Below are positions 19,829 through 27,426 of a stretch of 64,000 bases of DNA, in pieces. The notes under the pieces were generated by a model. It had not been told where the DNA came from and made no database searches. It saw nothing but the letters and a program-made list of their open reading frames with translations. Source of the stretch: Picosynechococcus sp. PCC 7117 (GTDB lineage: Bacteria; Cyanobacteriota; Cyanobacteriia; Cyanobacteriales; MRBY01); NCBI RefSeq assembly GCF_001693275.1, contig NZ_CP016477.1, positions 2,852,001 to 2,916,000 on the forward strand. Reading direction: 5' to 3'. Made by a program: the position numbers and the translations under genes. The first letter of the stretch is position 1. The number at the start of each line of letters is the position of its first letter.

Positions 19829-20038
19829 TTAAAAACTGAGCTTCAGGGCATTGACGGGCACATCATCCCAAGAATCAACGGTGCGGATCTTTGCTTCCCA
19901 GCCGATGGTGGTTTTATCCGTGGCGAGTTTTTGTTTCCATTGCTCATGGCAATCCTTCGCGGCTTCTTCATTTTGACAAGCGATACAAGCTTGAAGAATG
20001 CCCGTCGGATCAATTTGTTCATTTACCCAAATGGTCAT
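19829..20038 (-). CDS. Small conserved cyanobacterial protein
   Basis: A 69-residue acidic protein starting MTIWVNEQIDPTG, with three Cys (QACIACQ, KDCHEQW) and the WDDVP motif near the C-terminus. Short proteins with this beginning are widespread in cyanobacteria from memory; none has a proven role, and some database labels for them (for example glycogen debranching) appear unfounded. A clear ATG and separate spacing from coaE support a real gene. The cysteines are not arranged as a recognisable metal site. Confidence 0.7.
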   Translation of the reverse strand: MTIWVNEQIDPTGILQACIACQNEEAAKDCHEQWKQKLATDKTTIGWEAKIRTVDSWDDVPVNALKLSF

Positions 20039-20074
20039 CGCAGCTACCTTAAAATGATGATTTCACCGCTCATT

Positions 20075-20689
20075 CTAGCAACCTCTTTTAAGGGCTCGAT
20101 CAACTTGGTGATGGAGTGTTGCAAGATCCAAAGAATTATCAAGCACCACATCAGCCCGCTGGATTTTTTCGGCGAGGGGCATCTGGCTGGCGATCCGCGC
20201 TTGGGCCTGGGCAATGCTTAACTGGTTACGCTGCTGGAGCCTCGCCAACTGCTGCTCAGAAGTACAGGCAACCACCCAAATTTCCGTAACAAAATCCGTT
20301 AACTGCGCCTCAAACAGCAGTGGGATCGCGCAAATCACCGTGGCCTGTGTCTCCTGAATGGTTGCTAAGGCTTCACGGAATCGCTGGCGCACGTAGGGAT
20401 GAATCTGGGCTTCGAGCCACAGTTTTTCGTCGGGATCGTTAAAAACAATGTCCCCTAAAGCTTGGCGATTGAGGGAACCATCGGCGTTTTGTACTCCCGC
20501 CCCGTAGCGGGTAAAAATTTGCGTCAATATTGCCGAGGGCGGGGCGATCGCCTCACGGGCATAAACATCGGCATCAAGAATGGGGAGTTGGTAACGTTGG
20601 GCCAGGTAAGTCGTTACGGTACTTTTTCCCGTTGCTATTCCCCCTGTCAGACCGATGATTCTTGGTTTTGTCACTTTATGGTGCGACAT
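20075..20689 (-). CDS. coaE: Dephospho-CoA kinase
   Basis: Phosphorylates the 3'-hydroxyl of dephospho-CoA, the last step of coenzyme A synthesis. The 204-residue protein has the P-loop GLTGGIATGKST (13-24), the DADVYAREAI substrate segment, and the lid region with RQRFREAL. Length is normal. The N-terminus overlaps the 3' end of the 99-residue gene upstream by 14 bases, which is unusual for a housekeeping gene. A decayed copy of the same 5' coding region lies at 22.04-22.17 kb in the same orientation, so this intact copy may owe its place to a duplication or insertion event. Confidence 0.95.
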   Translation of the reverse strand: MSHHKVTKPRIIGLTGGIATGKSTVTTYLAQRYQLPILDADVYAREAIAPPSAILTQIFTRYGAGVQNADGSLNRQALGDIVFNDPDEKLWLEAQIHPYVRQRFREALATIQETQATVICAIPLLFEAQLTDFVTEIWVVACTSEQQLARLQQRNQLSIAQAQARIASQMPLAEKIQRADVVLDNSLDLATLHHQVDRALKRGC

Positions 20690-20975
20690 GACGTTTCACT
20701 AACAGTGGAATCCCGCAGTCATGCCAAAATTCAGGGCTTATCCCGCCGCTAGACATGCCGCCATGCATAAATCTTTCGACGGTGAAATGTTCTCTATGAT
20801 TGATGGGGTGACCTGTCGCTACTTCGTATTCCTTCTTAAGGATGCTTTTGAGTTGTTCGGGTGTGTCTGGCATATCAACGTTATCCAGTCTTTCCTTCAA
20901 TTCATGCCAAAGATATGGATCACCCCGCAATCCCCATTGTTGGGGTTCGTCCTTGAATATTTCAGATATTTTCAT
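20676..20975 (-). CDS. Hypothetical protein of the foreign cassette island (99 aa)
   Basis: A 99-residue soluble protein starting MKISEIFKDEPQQWGLRGDPYLW and ending with an FMHGGMSSGGISPEFWHDCG segment followed by GIPLLVKR. Proteins with QWGLRGDPYLW and HGGMSSG occur in scattered bacteria as small orphan genes, from memory; no function is known. It is free of the HIP1 octamer and has weaker codon resemblance to its neighbours, like the 253-residue gene upstream of it. A degraded attC-like site lies just before its start. Its 3' end runs 14 bases into coaE, so any terminal recombination site of its own has been lost. The ribosome site is poor. Confidence 0.6.
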   Translation of the reverse strand: MKISEIFKDEPQQWGLRGDPYLWHELKERLDNVDMPDTPEQLKSILKKEYEVATGHPINHREHFTVERFMHGGMSSGGISPEFWHDCGIPLLVKRHVAP

Positions 20976-21045
20976 TTTCTGTCAGGACTATAAAGTCAAA
21001 GGTAACCAGCGTGAGTCAGCGCGTCTGGTTTACCGCATTGTTAGC
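20976..21045 (-). repeat. Degraded integron attC-like recombination site
   Basis: On the minus strand, GCTAACAATGCGG (the last coding codons of the 253-residue gene) starts the site. Two complementary arms follow, GGTAAACCAGACG and CGCTGGTTACC, which pair with two unpaired A residues on one arm only, as extrahelical bases do in attC. The far core is decayed (TTTATAG in place of a GTTAG-type core). The gene ending NNAVNQTR by running into the site is typical of cassette ORFs. Assignment rests on pattern; integrase and attI are not in the window. Confidence 0.5.
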
Positions 21046-21777
21046 AGCCTTTTTGATCTTAACTTTTTCCCAAGACCACTGGGGCCATCCCTGCGACTTA
21101 TCATATTTTTCTTTCAGTATGCCGGTTTTTTCCAGCAATTCAAAATTATCCTTGTTTTTTGCGAGGTTATTGACCTGGTCCTGGGAAACCTCGAACTCAA
21201 CGAGCTCCGATTCAATTATTGCTGCATGACGCGTTTCTACCTCAAACACTACTGTATACTTTCCCGCCTCGAATAGAGGATTGTTTTTCCTGAAATCTAT
21301 GCGATCAATTGTTGTCTTAGCCTTAAGGAAATCATCAAGATTCATTTGACCAGTCCTCGTTTGGTGGTTTAAATGTTCCTGATATGCACGATTTACCTTT
21401 TCGGCTTTTTCAATTAAGTCAGGTGATTGCATTCGAATCAGTGCAACCGTCATTTCATCCCTCGTTACATTCAAGCCTATCGCGTCATCAGTGCCATCTC
21501 TATCGACTATGAACTGCCATTCGAACAAAGTCTCGCGGCCTGATTCATGCGTGACTCTTGAAGTGATTCGTGTAATTAGCACGGAACTATTCTTTGCGTA
21601 GAATGCTAATTTGGGATTGAAGATTGGGCCTAGTTCAGTGAACCCAATTTCTGCCCAGTTATCTGATAGAACTTCAAGACGTGGCTTTTCTAGTATCTTG
21701 ATAATCACCGAAATTAGGTGCGGAATCCAGGCCAATGCTCCGAGTATTGCAGGAATTGACGTGAGCCATGCCATCAT
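21016..21777 (-). CDS. Hypothetical membrane-anchored protein of the cassette island (253 aa)
   Basis: A 253-residue protein. One N-terminal hydrophobic segment (about 3-27, with SIPAILGALAWIPHLISVI) is followed by a soluble part rich in beta-strands and charged helices (LEVLSDNWAEIGFTELGPIF, then a long Lys/Glu-rich end). The last residues, NNAVNQTR, are encoded by the attC-like site. Base composition is more A/T-rich than neighbours, and no HIP1 octamer occurs between 20.55 and 22.03 kb. GGAG lies upstream of tandem ATGs. I do not recognise the family. By context it is a captured gene cassette. Confidence 0.6.
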   Translation of the reverse strand: MMAWLTSIPAILGALAWIPHLISVIIKILEKPRLEVLSDNWAEIGFTELGPIFNPKLAFYAKNSSVLITRITSRVTHESGRETLFEWQFIVDRDGTDDAIGLNVTRDEMTVALIRMQSPDLIEKAEKVNRAYQEHLNHQTRTGQMNLDDFLKAKTTIDRIDFRKNNPLFEAGKYTVVFEVETRHAAIIESELVEFEVSQDQVNNLAKNKDNFELLEKTGILKEKYDKSQGWPQWSWEKVKIKKAANNAVNQTR

Positions 21778-21799
21778 TTTATTCTCCGTTTGTTGTCCT

Positions 21800-21837
21800 G
21801 GTGGTTGCTAACTAGGAGTTACACCGCACCTGCAGCA
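21800..21837 (-). repeat. Right half of a second attC/attI-like site
   Basis: On the minus strand, GGTGCGGTGTAACTCC then TAGTTAGCAACC immediately precede the 253-residue gene. The order (CG-rich arm, TAAC, then GTTAG core) matches the 3' half of a standard attC (59-base element) and places the core crossover just upstream of the cassette. No matching left half was found. Confidence 0.4.
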
Positions 21838-22034
21838 TCACAACCCAAATCTACCAGAATATTACCGCAGACTTTGGCTACAGAATAGCGGCCAAGAGGC
21901 AAATACCATAATCACAGATAGCTTGCAGATCATTTAACTCAAGTCGCAGTTGCTTACCAATGAGCACCGCTGCCTGTTCCAGCAATTCATCCAAGAAAAA
22001 ACCGATATGCTGATTGTTTTTCATTTTGGCGATT
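21838..22034. other. Unassigned stretch inside the island
   Basis: About 200 bases with no confident gene. A minus-strand frame reads through it (ELLEQAAVLIGKQLRLEL, then a stop at 21878) but begins inside the coaE relic in a different frame. It may be the tail of a destroyed gene joined by deletion. No promoter or repeat beyond the half site is visible. Confidence 0.4.
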
Positions 22035-22172
22035 CTTGGCGATCGCCTTACGGACATAAATATCGGCATCAAAAATGGAGAGCTGATCGCGTTGGGTCAA
22101 GTAAGTCTTGCTATACTTTTTCCCGTCGCGATGCCCCCCATCAAACCGATGATTCCTGGCTGCGTCACCGTT
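22035..22172 (-). pseudogene. coaE: Decayed 5' fragment of a second coaE
   Basis: On the minus strand the sequence reads VTQPGIIGLMGGIATGKS, then breaks frame at TACTTGA, and resumes in another frame as LTQRDQLSIFDADIYVRKAIA. This aligns along its whole length with intact CoaE (VTKPRIIGLTGGIATGKS, then a segment ending DADVYAREAIA). It stops after about 46 codons, at the HIP1 octamer corresponding to the one in coaE. It is a truncated, frameshifted relic in the same orientation as coaE, about 1.5 kb away. Confidence 0.85.
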
Positions 22173-22183
22173 CGCGAATCATC

Positions 22184-22426
22184 CTATAGCTTGGCATGAC
22201 TGCCATCACAAAACGGCGCATCTTGGGTGTGTTTACAAAGACACAGCGTCACTTTTTTCTTCTCTTCTAGGGTGAACTTTTGGGGCTTAAATTCTGTACC
22301 CTTGTGACTGCCATCGCAAAAGGGTTGATCCGCAGATTTACCGCAGGCACACCAGAAATAATCGCCGGCCTCAAGTTCCAGCGTCATGGGCTTTTTCGCC
22401 GCAATCGTTGGTTTAGCCATATTCAT
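22184..22426 (-). CDS. CDGSH iron-sulfur domain protein
   Basis: An 80-residue protein with two CDGSH-type [2Fe-2S] sites: CACG...FCDGSH and CLCK...FCDGSH, each offering three Cys and one His. Bacterial dual-CDGSH proteins of this size are small soluble electron-transfer or Fe-S storage proteins; partners are unknown. Start choices are the ATG at 22426 with AGAGG close upstream, or MAKPT at 22420. It ends just short of the coaE relic. It shares its strand and short spacing with the pirin gene upstream and might be co-transcribed with it. Confidence 0.88.
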   Translation of the reverse strand: MNMAKPTIAAKKPMTLELEAGDYFWCACGKSADQPFCDGSHKGTEFKPQKFTLEEKKKVTLCLCKHTQDAPFCDGSHAKL

Positions 22427-22464
22427 TTTTCCTCTATAAACTTTGGGCAACAAACTCGGCTGAC

Positions 22465-23166
22465 CTAGGGCAAATCAAACAATAAAAATTCCGTTTCGGC
22501 CCCTTGACCTGCAAAAATCAGTTCTGTTTCGCCACTGATGCCAGCCCCATCGCCCGCTTCCATCGTAACGCCATTCACCGTGAGGCTTCCTTTGACAATT
22601 TGTAGCCAAGCATGACGGCCCTCTGCCAATGGATGGGTGACCTTGGCTCCAGAAGACAACAGTGCCGCATAAATCGAGGCATTCTGGTGAATTTTTACGG
22701 AGCGATCGCGCCCATCGGGGGAAGCAACAATTCGCAATTGATTTTCTTTTTCTTCCGGGGCGAAGTAGGTTTGCTCGTAGCTGGGTTCTACATTTAGTTG
22801 ATCGGGGGTAATCCAAATCTGCAATAAATGCACAGGCTGTTCTGACGAAGGATTAAATTCGCTGTGCAAAATGCCAGTGCCCGCGCTCATGCGTTGCACA
22901 TCCCCAGGACGAATAATCGAACCATTGCCAATGTTATCTTTGTGGGCCAGTTCCCCTTCGAGGACATAGGTGACGATTTCCATATCGCGGTGGCCATGGG
23001 TGGCGAATCCTTTGCCTGGGGCGATGTAATCTTCATTGATCACCCGCAGGTTAGAAAAATTCATGTGGGCCGGATCGTAGTACTGGGAAAACGAAAAACT
23101 AAAGTAGCTCTCTAGCCAATCTAGTTTGCCACGACCCCTTTCAGCAGAGGGACGGAGTTGAATCAT
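22465..23166 (-). CDS. Pirin family protein (YhhW/quercetinase-like)
   Basis: A 233-residue bicupin of the pirin family. [17 protein letters not shown] near the N-terminus, [16 protein letters not shown] with the metal-binding His cluster, and [12 protein letters not shown] are the family signatures. E. coli YhhW and YhaK-type members bind a metal and some have quercetinase activity; the physiological substrate is usually unknown. GGAGGTTTTT directly precedes ATG 23166, making this start firm although the frame extends upstream. It is divergent from a LysR regulator, a common pairing that implies control by that regulator. Confidence 0.93.
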   Translation of the reverse strand: MIQLRPSAERGRGKLDWLESYFSFSFSQYYDPAHMNFSNLRVINEDYIAPGKGFATHGHRDMEIVTYVLEGELAHKDNIGNGSIIRPGDVQRMSAGTGILHSEFNPSSEQPVHLLQIWITPDQLNVEPSYEQTYFAPEEKENQLRIVASPDGRDRSVKIHQNASIYAALLSSGAKVTHPLAEGRHAWLQIVKGSLTVNGVTMEAGDGAGISGETELIFAGQGAETEFLLFDLP

Positions 23167-23253
23167 AAAAACCTCCGAGGCGTTTTTTAGCGGGTTTAGG
23201 TGATTGCTTCTATTGTAGATTGCCGCCAAATAAAAGACAATAAGCTATTTTAT

Positions 23254-23266
23254 ATACAGAATGTAT
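23254..23266. promoter_or_regulatory. LysR-type operator palindrome
   Basis: The 13-base palindrome ATACA-GAA-TGTAT lies between the divergent pirin and LysR genes, 22 bases before the LysR start. It fits the T-N11-A rule for LysR-type regulators and is a good candidate operator for self-regulation and pirin control. Confidence 0.5.
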
Positions 23267-23287
23267 CTTAAAAAGAAACAATAGGCC

Positions 23288-24184
23288 ATGGATAAGTTAG
23301 CCAGTTTGTATGCCTTTACCCAGGTGGTGGAAGCGGGAGGATTTGCGGCGGCGGCACGACAGATGAATGTCGGGCGATCGGCGGTGAATAAGCTAGTGAT
23401 TGCCCTCGAAAATCACCTCCAAGTTCAACTCCTCCACCGCAGTACCCGCAAGGTGACACCGACCCCCACGGGCCTCGCCTTCTATGAAAAATGCGTCCAG
23501 ATTTTGGCGGATCTAGAGGAGGCAGAGCTATCAGCTTCGCAACTACACGGGGAACCCAAAGGCTTGTTACGGGTAAATGCGCCGATGACCTTTGGCCGGA
23601 TGCAGGTGGCCCCCCTCGTGGCAAAATTTATGGCCCAATATCCCCAGGTGCAAATCCAACTCACCCTAGAGGATCGGTTTGTGGAGGCGATCGCCGAAGG
23701 CTATGACCTCGTGATTCGGATCGCTGAACCCGTCGAATCGGCCAGTCTCATTAGTCATCCCCTCTGTGAGACAAAACTAAGCCTCTGTGCGGCCCCCAGC
23801 TACCTAGAACGCCATGGTATCCCCCAAAGTCCTAGGGATTTAGTTCATCACAACTGTTTGCGCTACGGCCCCACGGGCAATACCTGGCATTTGGTCGGCC
23901 CCCAAGGGGAAGTTTCTGTTAACGTGTCCGGCTCTTTTTGTGCGAACAATGGTGAAGCATTGGCGATCGCCGCGGCGGCGGGCTTAGGCATTGCCCAGTT
24001 ACCCCAATTTATTCTCGATGCAGCCCCCTGGACAGAACAACTCACGGTGGTCTTGCCTGAATACAATCACCGCACCCTCAGTACCTATGCCCTCTATCCG
24101 ATCAATCGCCATCTTTCCACCAAGGTAAAACTCCTGTGCGAATTTCTCCAGCAACACCTTGCTGCTGCTGATCCTTCAGGCTAA
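23288..24184 (+). CDS. LysR-family transcriptional regulator
   Basis: A 298-residue regulator. The N-terminal winged helix (about 1-60) contains FTQVVEAGGFAAAARQMNVG and the LLHRSTRKVTPT wing. The effector domain (about 90-295) carries VRIAEP, CAAPSYLERHG and the AIAAAAGLGIAQLPQF pattern of LysR substrate-binding domains. Divergent placement and a shared palindromic operator link it to the pirin gene. Proteobacterial relatives of this subgroup often control pirin or quinone and flavonoid detoxification genes. The inducer is unknown. Confidence 0.93.
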   Translation: MDKLASLYAFTQVVEAGGFAAAARQMNVGRSAVNKLVIALENHLQVQLLHRSTRKVTPTPTGLAFYEKCVQILADLEEAELSASQLHGEPKGLLRVNAPMTFGRMQVAPLVAKFMAQYPQVQIQLTLEDRFVEAIAEGYDLVIRIAEPVESASLISHPLCETKLSLCAAPSYLERHGIPQSPRDLVHHNCLRYGPTGNTWHLVGPQGEVSVNVSGSFCANNGEALAIAAAAGLGIAQLPQFILDAAPWTEQLTVVLPEYNHRTLSTYALYPINRHLSTKVKLLCEFLQQHLAAADPSG

Positions 24185-24191
24185 CTTTAAA

Positions 24192-24217
24192 CACAAAAAA
24201 ACCTCCCCCTGAGGTTT
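24192..24217 (-). terminator. Terminator of tRNA-Leu
   Basis: Read on the minus strand: AAACCTC, a five-base loop AGGGG, GAGGTTT, then a run of T. It lies 27 bases past the tRNA 3' end. Confidence 0.85.
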
Positions 24218-24243
24218 GGGAAGGCTTTCTGTTTTTTATGGTA

Positions 24244-24325
24244 TGCGGATGGCGAGACTCGAACTCGCAAGGATCGCTCCACACGCCCCTCAAGCGTGCG
24301 TGTCTACCAATTCCACCACATCCGC
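24244..24325 (-). tRNA. tRNA-Leu (anticodon GAG)
   Basis: The 82-base class II tRNA folds with acceptor GCGGATG / CATCCGC, discriminator A, D arm with GGTAGACACG, anticodon stem CACGC / GCGTG and loop TTGAGGG (anticodon GAG, codons CUC/CUU). A short variable arm and T arm GCGAG-TTCGAGT-CTCGC complete it. CCA is not encoded. It stands alone, with a TATATT -10-like box about 15 bases upstream on its strand. Confidence 0.97.
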
Positions 24326-24452
24326 TCGTTTTGACTTGAACGAATATAGCATACTCATTTGGTGATCGCCAAGAGTTTTTGAGAAAAAAATTATCCAATC
24401 TCTGAAAATGGTTCTTGTCTTTGCCGAAAGTCTCCAGCCGATTTCTGTCTGG

Positions 24453-25706
24453 TTAATTTCTGGACTGACCTTGGTCTGGGTTTTGGGACTTGGAGCGTAA
24501 CGAGATTTGTCGTTGCTGGTTATAAATGGGGCGCTGTTGCTCGATGCGATTAGCCACCTGAATCTGTTGTTGCAGTTGATCCGTCGAGGAAACCAACTGA
24601 CTGAGACCATTCACCAAATCAATCAGATTTTTCCGAAACTGCGGATCTCCGGTTAGCTCATCCAGGTCTGAGGTGATTTTTTGGGTATTTTCAAAGGTGA
24701 CCCGGGCTGCATCAAGGGTTTTTTGCAACATCAACACATTGGTTGGATCGTTCAGGGCCGTTGAGACATCCTTGAGATTTTCCGAAGCCGTTGCCGCGTT
24801 GGCCGTTAGCACCGTGAGATTTTCCAAAATTTCCTCGGTATTCGCTGCACTGAGATTTTGATTGACCGTATCGAGGGTCGTATCAAAGGAAGCCAAAGTG
24901 CGCTGCATTTGATCACTGGTGCGCCCAATGCTATTGAGGGTACCCACCAGAGCCTGGCGATTTTCGACCACAAGGCTATTAAAATTCCCTGTTAGCGTAT
25001 TCACCTGTTCAAGGGTGCGGTTGAGTTGATTGGAACTAGTCACTGCCGCATCACTGATGGCTTGGGCATTCTCGGCAAAATTATCCACTTCTCCCCGCAC
25101 TTCCTGAGATAACAGCGCTAATTCTTCGGTGAGGATCGCCACCTGGGCCGCCGCATCACTGGAATTGTCCGCCAAGGTACGTACAATTTCAAAGAACTCT
25201 GGATCACCATACAGTTCACTAAATTTGGTGGTATTGCGGAGCACCTGCTCGAAGCTCACCCCGATCACCCCCTCTAGGGTTGTACCATCACAGAGAATTG
25301 CTCCTTTTTCCGGGCAGTCCGCTGCGAAGGGACTCTGGGCCATTTCTGCTTGGGTTAATTCTGTTTGGGGAATAATTTCGAGGGAGGTTTCTCCGATAAG
25401 TCCCCCTTGGTTTGCCTCGACCACGACCTCTCGCGGCATGATCAGATCGGGGGTTTGGATTTGAATTTGGATCTCAACGCCATTGCTAGAAGGTTGTACG
25501 TCAATGATGCGCCCCACCTCCAGACCCCGGTAGCGGACGATCGCCCCCTCTTGCATCGCATTGGCATTGTCAAAGCGGACATTAATCGAATAGGTGCGTT
25601 TCCCCAGGGTTGCCCCTGTCAGCCAGATGAGCACGACGCCGAGCAGGGAGAGTCCAGCGAAAATAAATAAACCGAGGGAGCCTTCTTTGAGGGTACGCGA
25701 TCGCAT
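24453..25706 (-). CDS. MCE/MlaD-family lipid-transport protein
   Basis: Substrate-binding component of an MCE (Mla/TGD-like) ABC system that moves lipids between membranes. The 417-residue protein has one N-terminal membrane anchor (about 12-32), an MCE domain (about 38-115, with VRYRGLEVGRI and IGETSLEIIP) and a very long Asn/Thr-rich helical tail (about 170-400) able to form the needle or tunnel seen in related hexamers. The gene follows the ABC ATPase at 25.8 kb on the same strand (57-base gap). The permease is not adjacent. In plastids the homologous TGD2 works with TGD1 and TGD3. Confidence 0.9.
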   Translation of the reverse strand: MRSRTLKEGSLGLFIFAGLSLLGVVLIWLTGATLGKRTYSINVRFDNANAMQEGAIVRYRGLEVGRIIDVQPSSNGVEIQIQIQTPDLIMPREVVVEANQGGLIGETSLEIIPQTELTQAEMAQSPFAADCPEKGAILCDGTTLEGVIGVSFEQVLRNTTKFSELYGDPEFFEIVRTLADNSSDAAAQVAILTEELALLSQEVRGEVDNFAENAQAISDAAVTSSNQLNRTLEQVNTLTGNFNSLVVENRQALVGTLNSIGRTSDQMQRTLASFDTTLDTVNQNLSAANTEEILENLTVLTANAATASENLKDVSTALNDPTNVLMLQKTLDAARVTFENTQKITSDLDELTGDPQFRKNLIDLVNGLSQLVSSTDQLQQQIQVANRIEQQRPIYNQQRQISLRSKSQNPDQGQSRN

Positions 25707-25763
25707 TGGATTCGTCAGTAGGGGGAATAAATTTACGTTTTATTGTATGGGGGAGGATGAATT

Positions 25764-26558
25764 TTAGCCGATAACTTTAATCGGGCCTTCCACCGCCGCG
25801 TCAAAAAACTGGCGCACAAGGGGATTATCGGTCTGGTCAATTTCTGCCACTGTCCCCGTCCATTGGATCTTACCGCCATAGAGAAAAATAACTCGGTCAG
25901 CGGTGCGACGAATCGTGCTGTCCTGGTGGCTGACCATCACGTAGGTACCACAAACCCCTTGCATTTGTTGGAGATGGCGCACGAGATCTTCAATCACCGT
26001 TGAGGCAATGGGATCAAGGCCAGCGGTGGGTTCATCGTACAAAATAATTTCGGGATTGTCCTTGGGATTATCAGGGTTGGCCATGATTGCCCGGGCAAAG
26101 CTAACTCGTTTGCGCATCCCCCCAGAGAGTTGGGATGGGTAGCGATCGCCGACCCCTGACAACCCCACCATATCCAACCGTTCTTCTACCAATTCGCGAA
26201 TGGTTCTCGCAGACAGGTTTGAATGTTGATAGAGCAAAAAACCGACATTTTCCGCCACGGTGAGGGAGTCGAAGAGGGCCGCCTGCTGGAAGACCATGCT
26301 GATCCCAATGGGATCGTTGCCATCCTCGATCAGTCCCCGGCGTTTGATGCCATTGATATAAATTTCCCCTGCATCTGCTGCCAGTAGTCCCGCAATAATT
26401 CGCAGGATGGTGGATTTCCCCGTACCAGAGGGGCCAATAATCACGAGGGCTTCTCCCCGATAAATGCTCAAGTCAACATCATCGAGAATGACATTTGACC
26501 CGAAGGCCTTGGAAATTCCCCGCAATTCAATTAAGGGTTCGGCTTGGGTGGCAACCAT
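25764..26558 (-). CDS. ABC transporter ATPase of the MCE system (MlaF/TGD3-like)
   Basis: A 264-residue ATP-binding subunit with Walker A GPSGTGKST, Q-loop FQQAALFDSLT, signature LSGGMRKRV, Walker B IILYDEPTAGLD and H-loop SHQD. MVFQQAALFDSL and GMRKRVSFARAI are typical of MlaF-type ATPases. It energises the MCE protein encoded next downstream. The ATG at 26558 (MVATQ) is chosen over an upstream TTG. The lipoprotein gene upstream is on the same strand; the pair may form one unit. Confidence 0.93.
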   Translation of the reverse strand: MVATQAEPLIELRGISKAFGSNVILDDVDLSIYRGEALVIIGPSGTGKSTILRIIAGLLAADAGEIYINGIKRRGLIEDGNDPIGISMVFQQAALFDSLTVAENVGFLLYQHSNLSARTIRELVEERLDMVGLSGVGDRYPSQLSGGMRKRVSFARAIMANPDNPKDNPEIILYDEPTAGLDPIASTVIEDLVRHLQQMQGVCGTYVMVSHQDSTIRRTADRVIFLYGGKIQWTGTVAEIDQTDNPLVRQFFDAAVEGPIKVIG

Positions 26559-26610
26559 AGGACGCAAAAGATGAGGGCAATTGATTTTAACAATAGCGAT
26601 AGATCCGCAA

Positions 26611-27348
26611 CTACACCGGCAAACGGCGATATTTTAGGTAATAACCCAGAAATAACAACGCCACTAGGCCCCCGGAGCCAAGGCCTACCCAACTGGGCAC
26701 CCAAAAGGCCACTTCCAGATGATTGAGCTGCCCCGGTTGTAATGTCCAAATTAGGCGATCGCCTTCCTTGCGGGTGACGGGCGCCGCCGTCGTGTTGCGA
26801 TTAATCACCCGTGCTCCCAAAGGCGTTTTTAGGCTGACGTCTAAATCCAGGAGGGAACCGGGACTGAGGATCAAACTGCCCCGCTGGGACAAAACGCCTA
26901 AGGCCCGCAAATCCACATCCAGGGTGGCTCGGTTACGTTCAAACAAAAGCCAGTTTTTTTGTTCAAGGGCGATCGCCGATTTGAGTTGTACCAAATCGAG
27001 ATCCGTGGCCTGGAGATTTTGTCCTTCCGGGTTAAAAAAGTCATTGAACTTTTCTACTAAATCTGCCCCATTGTGGAAGGGAATTCGTACATCCAACTCC
27101 TGGGTCGAGAGCCGCTGGGCAGAACCATGGAGCCCCCTAGCGCGTTTTTCCACACTTTTGAGCCAGTGCTTTGCTTCTTGCTGATTAAAGTTCGTAAACT
27201 CATCCCCCAACTGGAGATGCTGGTGAATTTCGCCATGGTGCTGGTGGTCGAAGGCGATCTCCACATCATAGTCCACACAACCCGCCAGGCAGAGGACACA
27301 CACACAACAGAGACTCAGCAATCGGATCAAAGATTTCACAGGCATCAT
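26611..27348 (-). CDS. DUF3153 lipoprotein
   Basis: A 245-residue protein with a lipoprotein signal (hydrophobic leader to CLAGC, Cys at about 23) and a C-terminal membrane helix (about 217-236). VDYDVEIAFDHQHHGEIHQ after the Cys and a Leu/Asp-rich central region match DUF3153, a conserved but uncharacterised family of cyanobacteria and plastids. Neighbouring lipid-transport genes on the same strand suggest an envelope role, but that is only inference. The TnpB element lies about 80 bases upstream of its start and may have cut it from a former upstream promoter. Confidence 0.8.
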   Translation of the reverse strand: MMPVKSLIRLLSLCCVCVLCLAGCVDYDVEIAFDHQHHGEIHQHLQLGDEFTNFNQQEAKHWLKSVEKRARGLHGSAQRLSTQELDVRIPFHNGADLVEKFNDFFNPEGQNLQATDLDLVQLKSAIALEQKNWLLFERNRATLDVDLRALGVLSQRGSLILSPGSLLDLDVSLKTPLGARVINRNTTAAPVTRKEGDRLIWTLQPGQLNHLEVAFWVPSWVGLGSGGLVALLFLGYYLKYRRLPV

Positions 27349-27426
27349 CGCTCACAATGCAGGGGCAAGTATGGCAATTTTAACTAATGAGGAGTTCGAT
27401 ACCCCAAAAATCGACACACTATTTAT

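Noticed and set aside
21878-22072. 64-codon minus-strand frame joining the coaE relic and the unassigned stretch
   Set aside because: It begins in the wrong frame of the relic and changes character midway, so it looks like a chance chimera rather than a gene.
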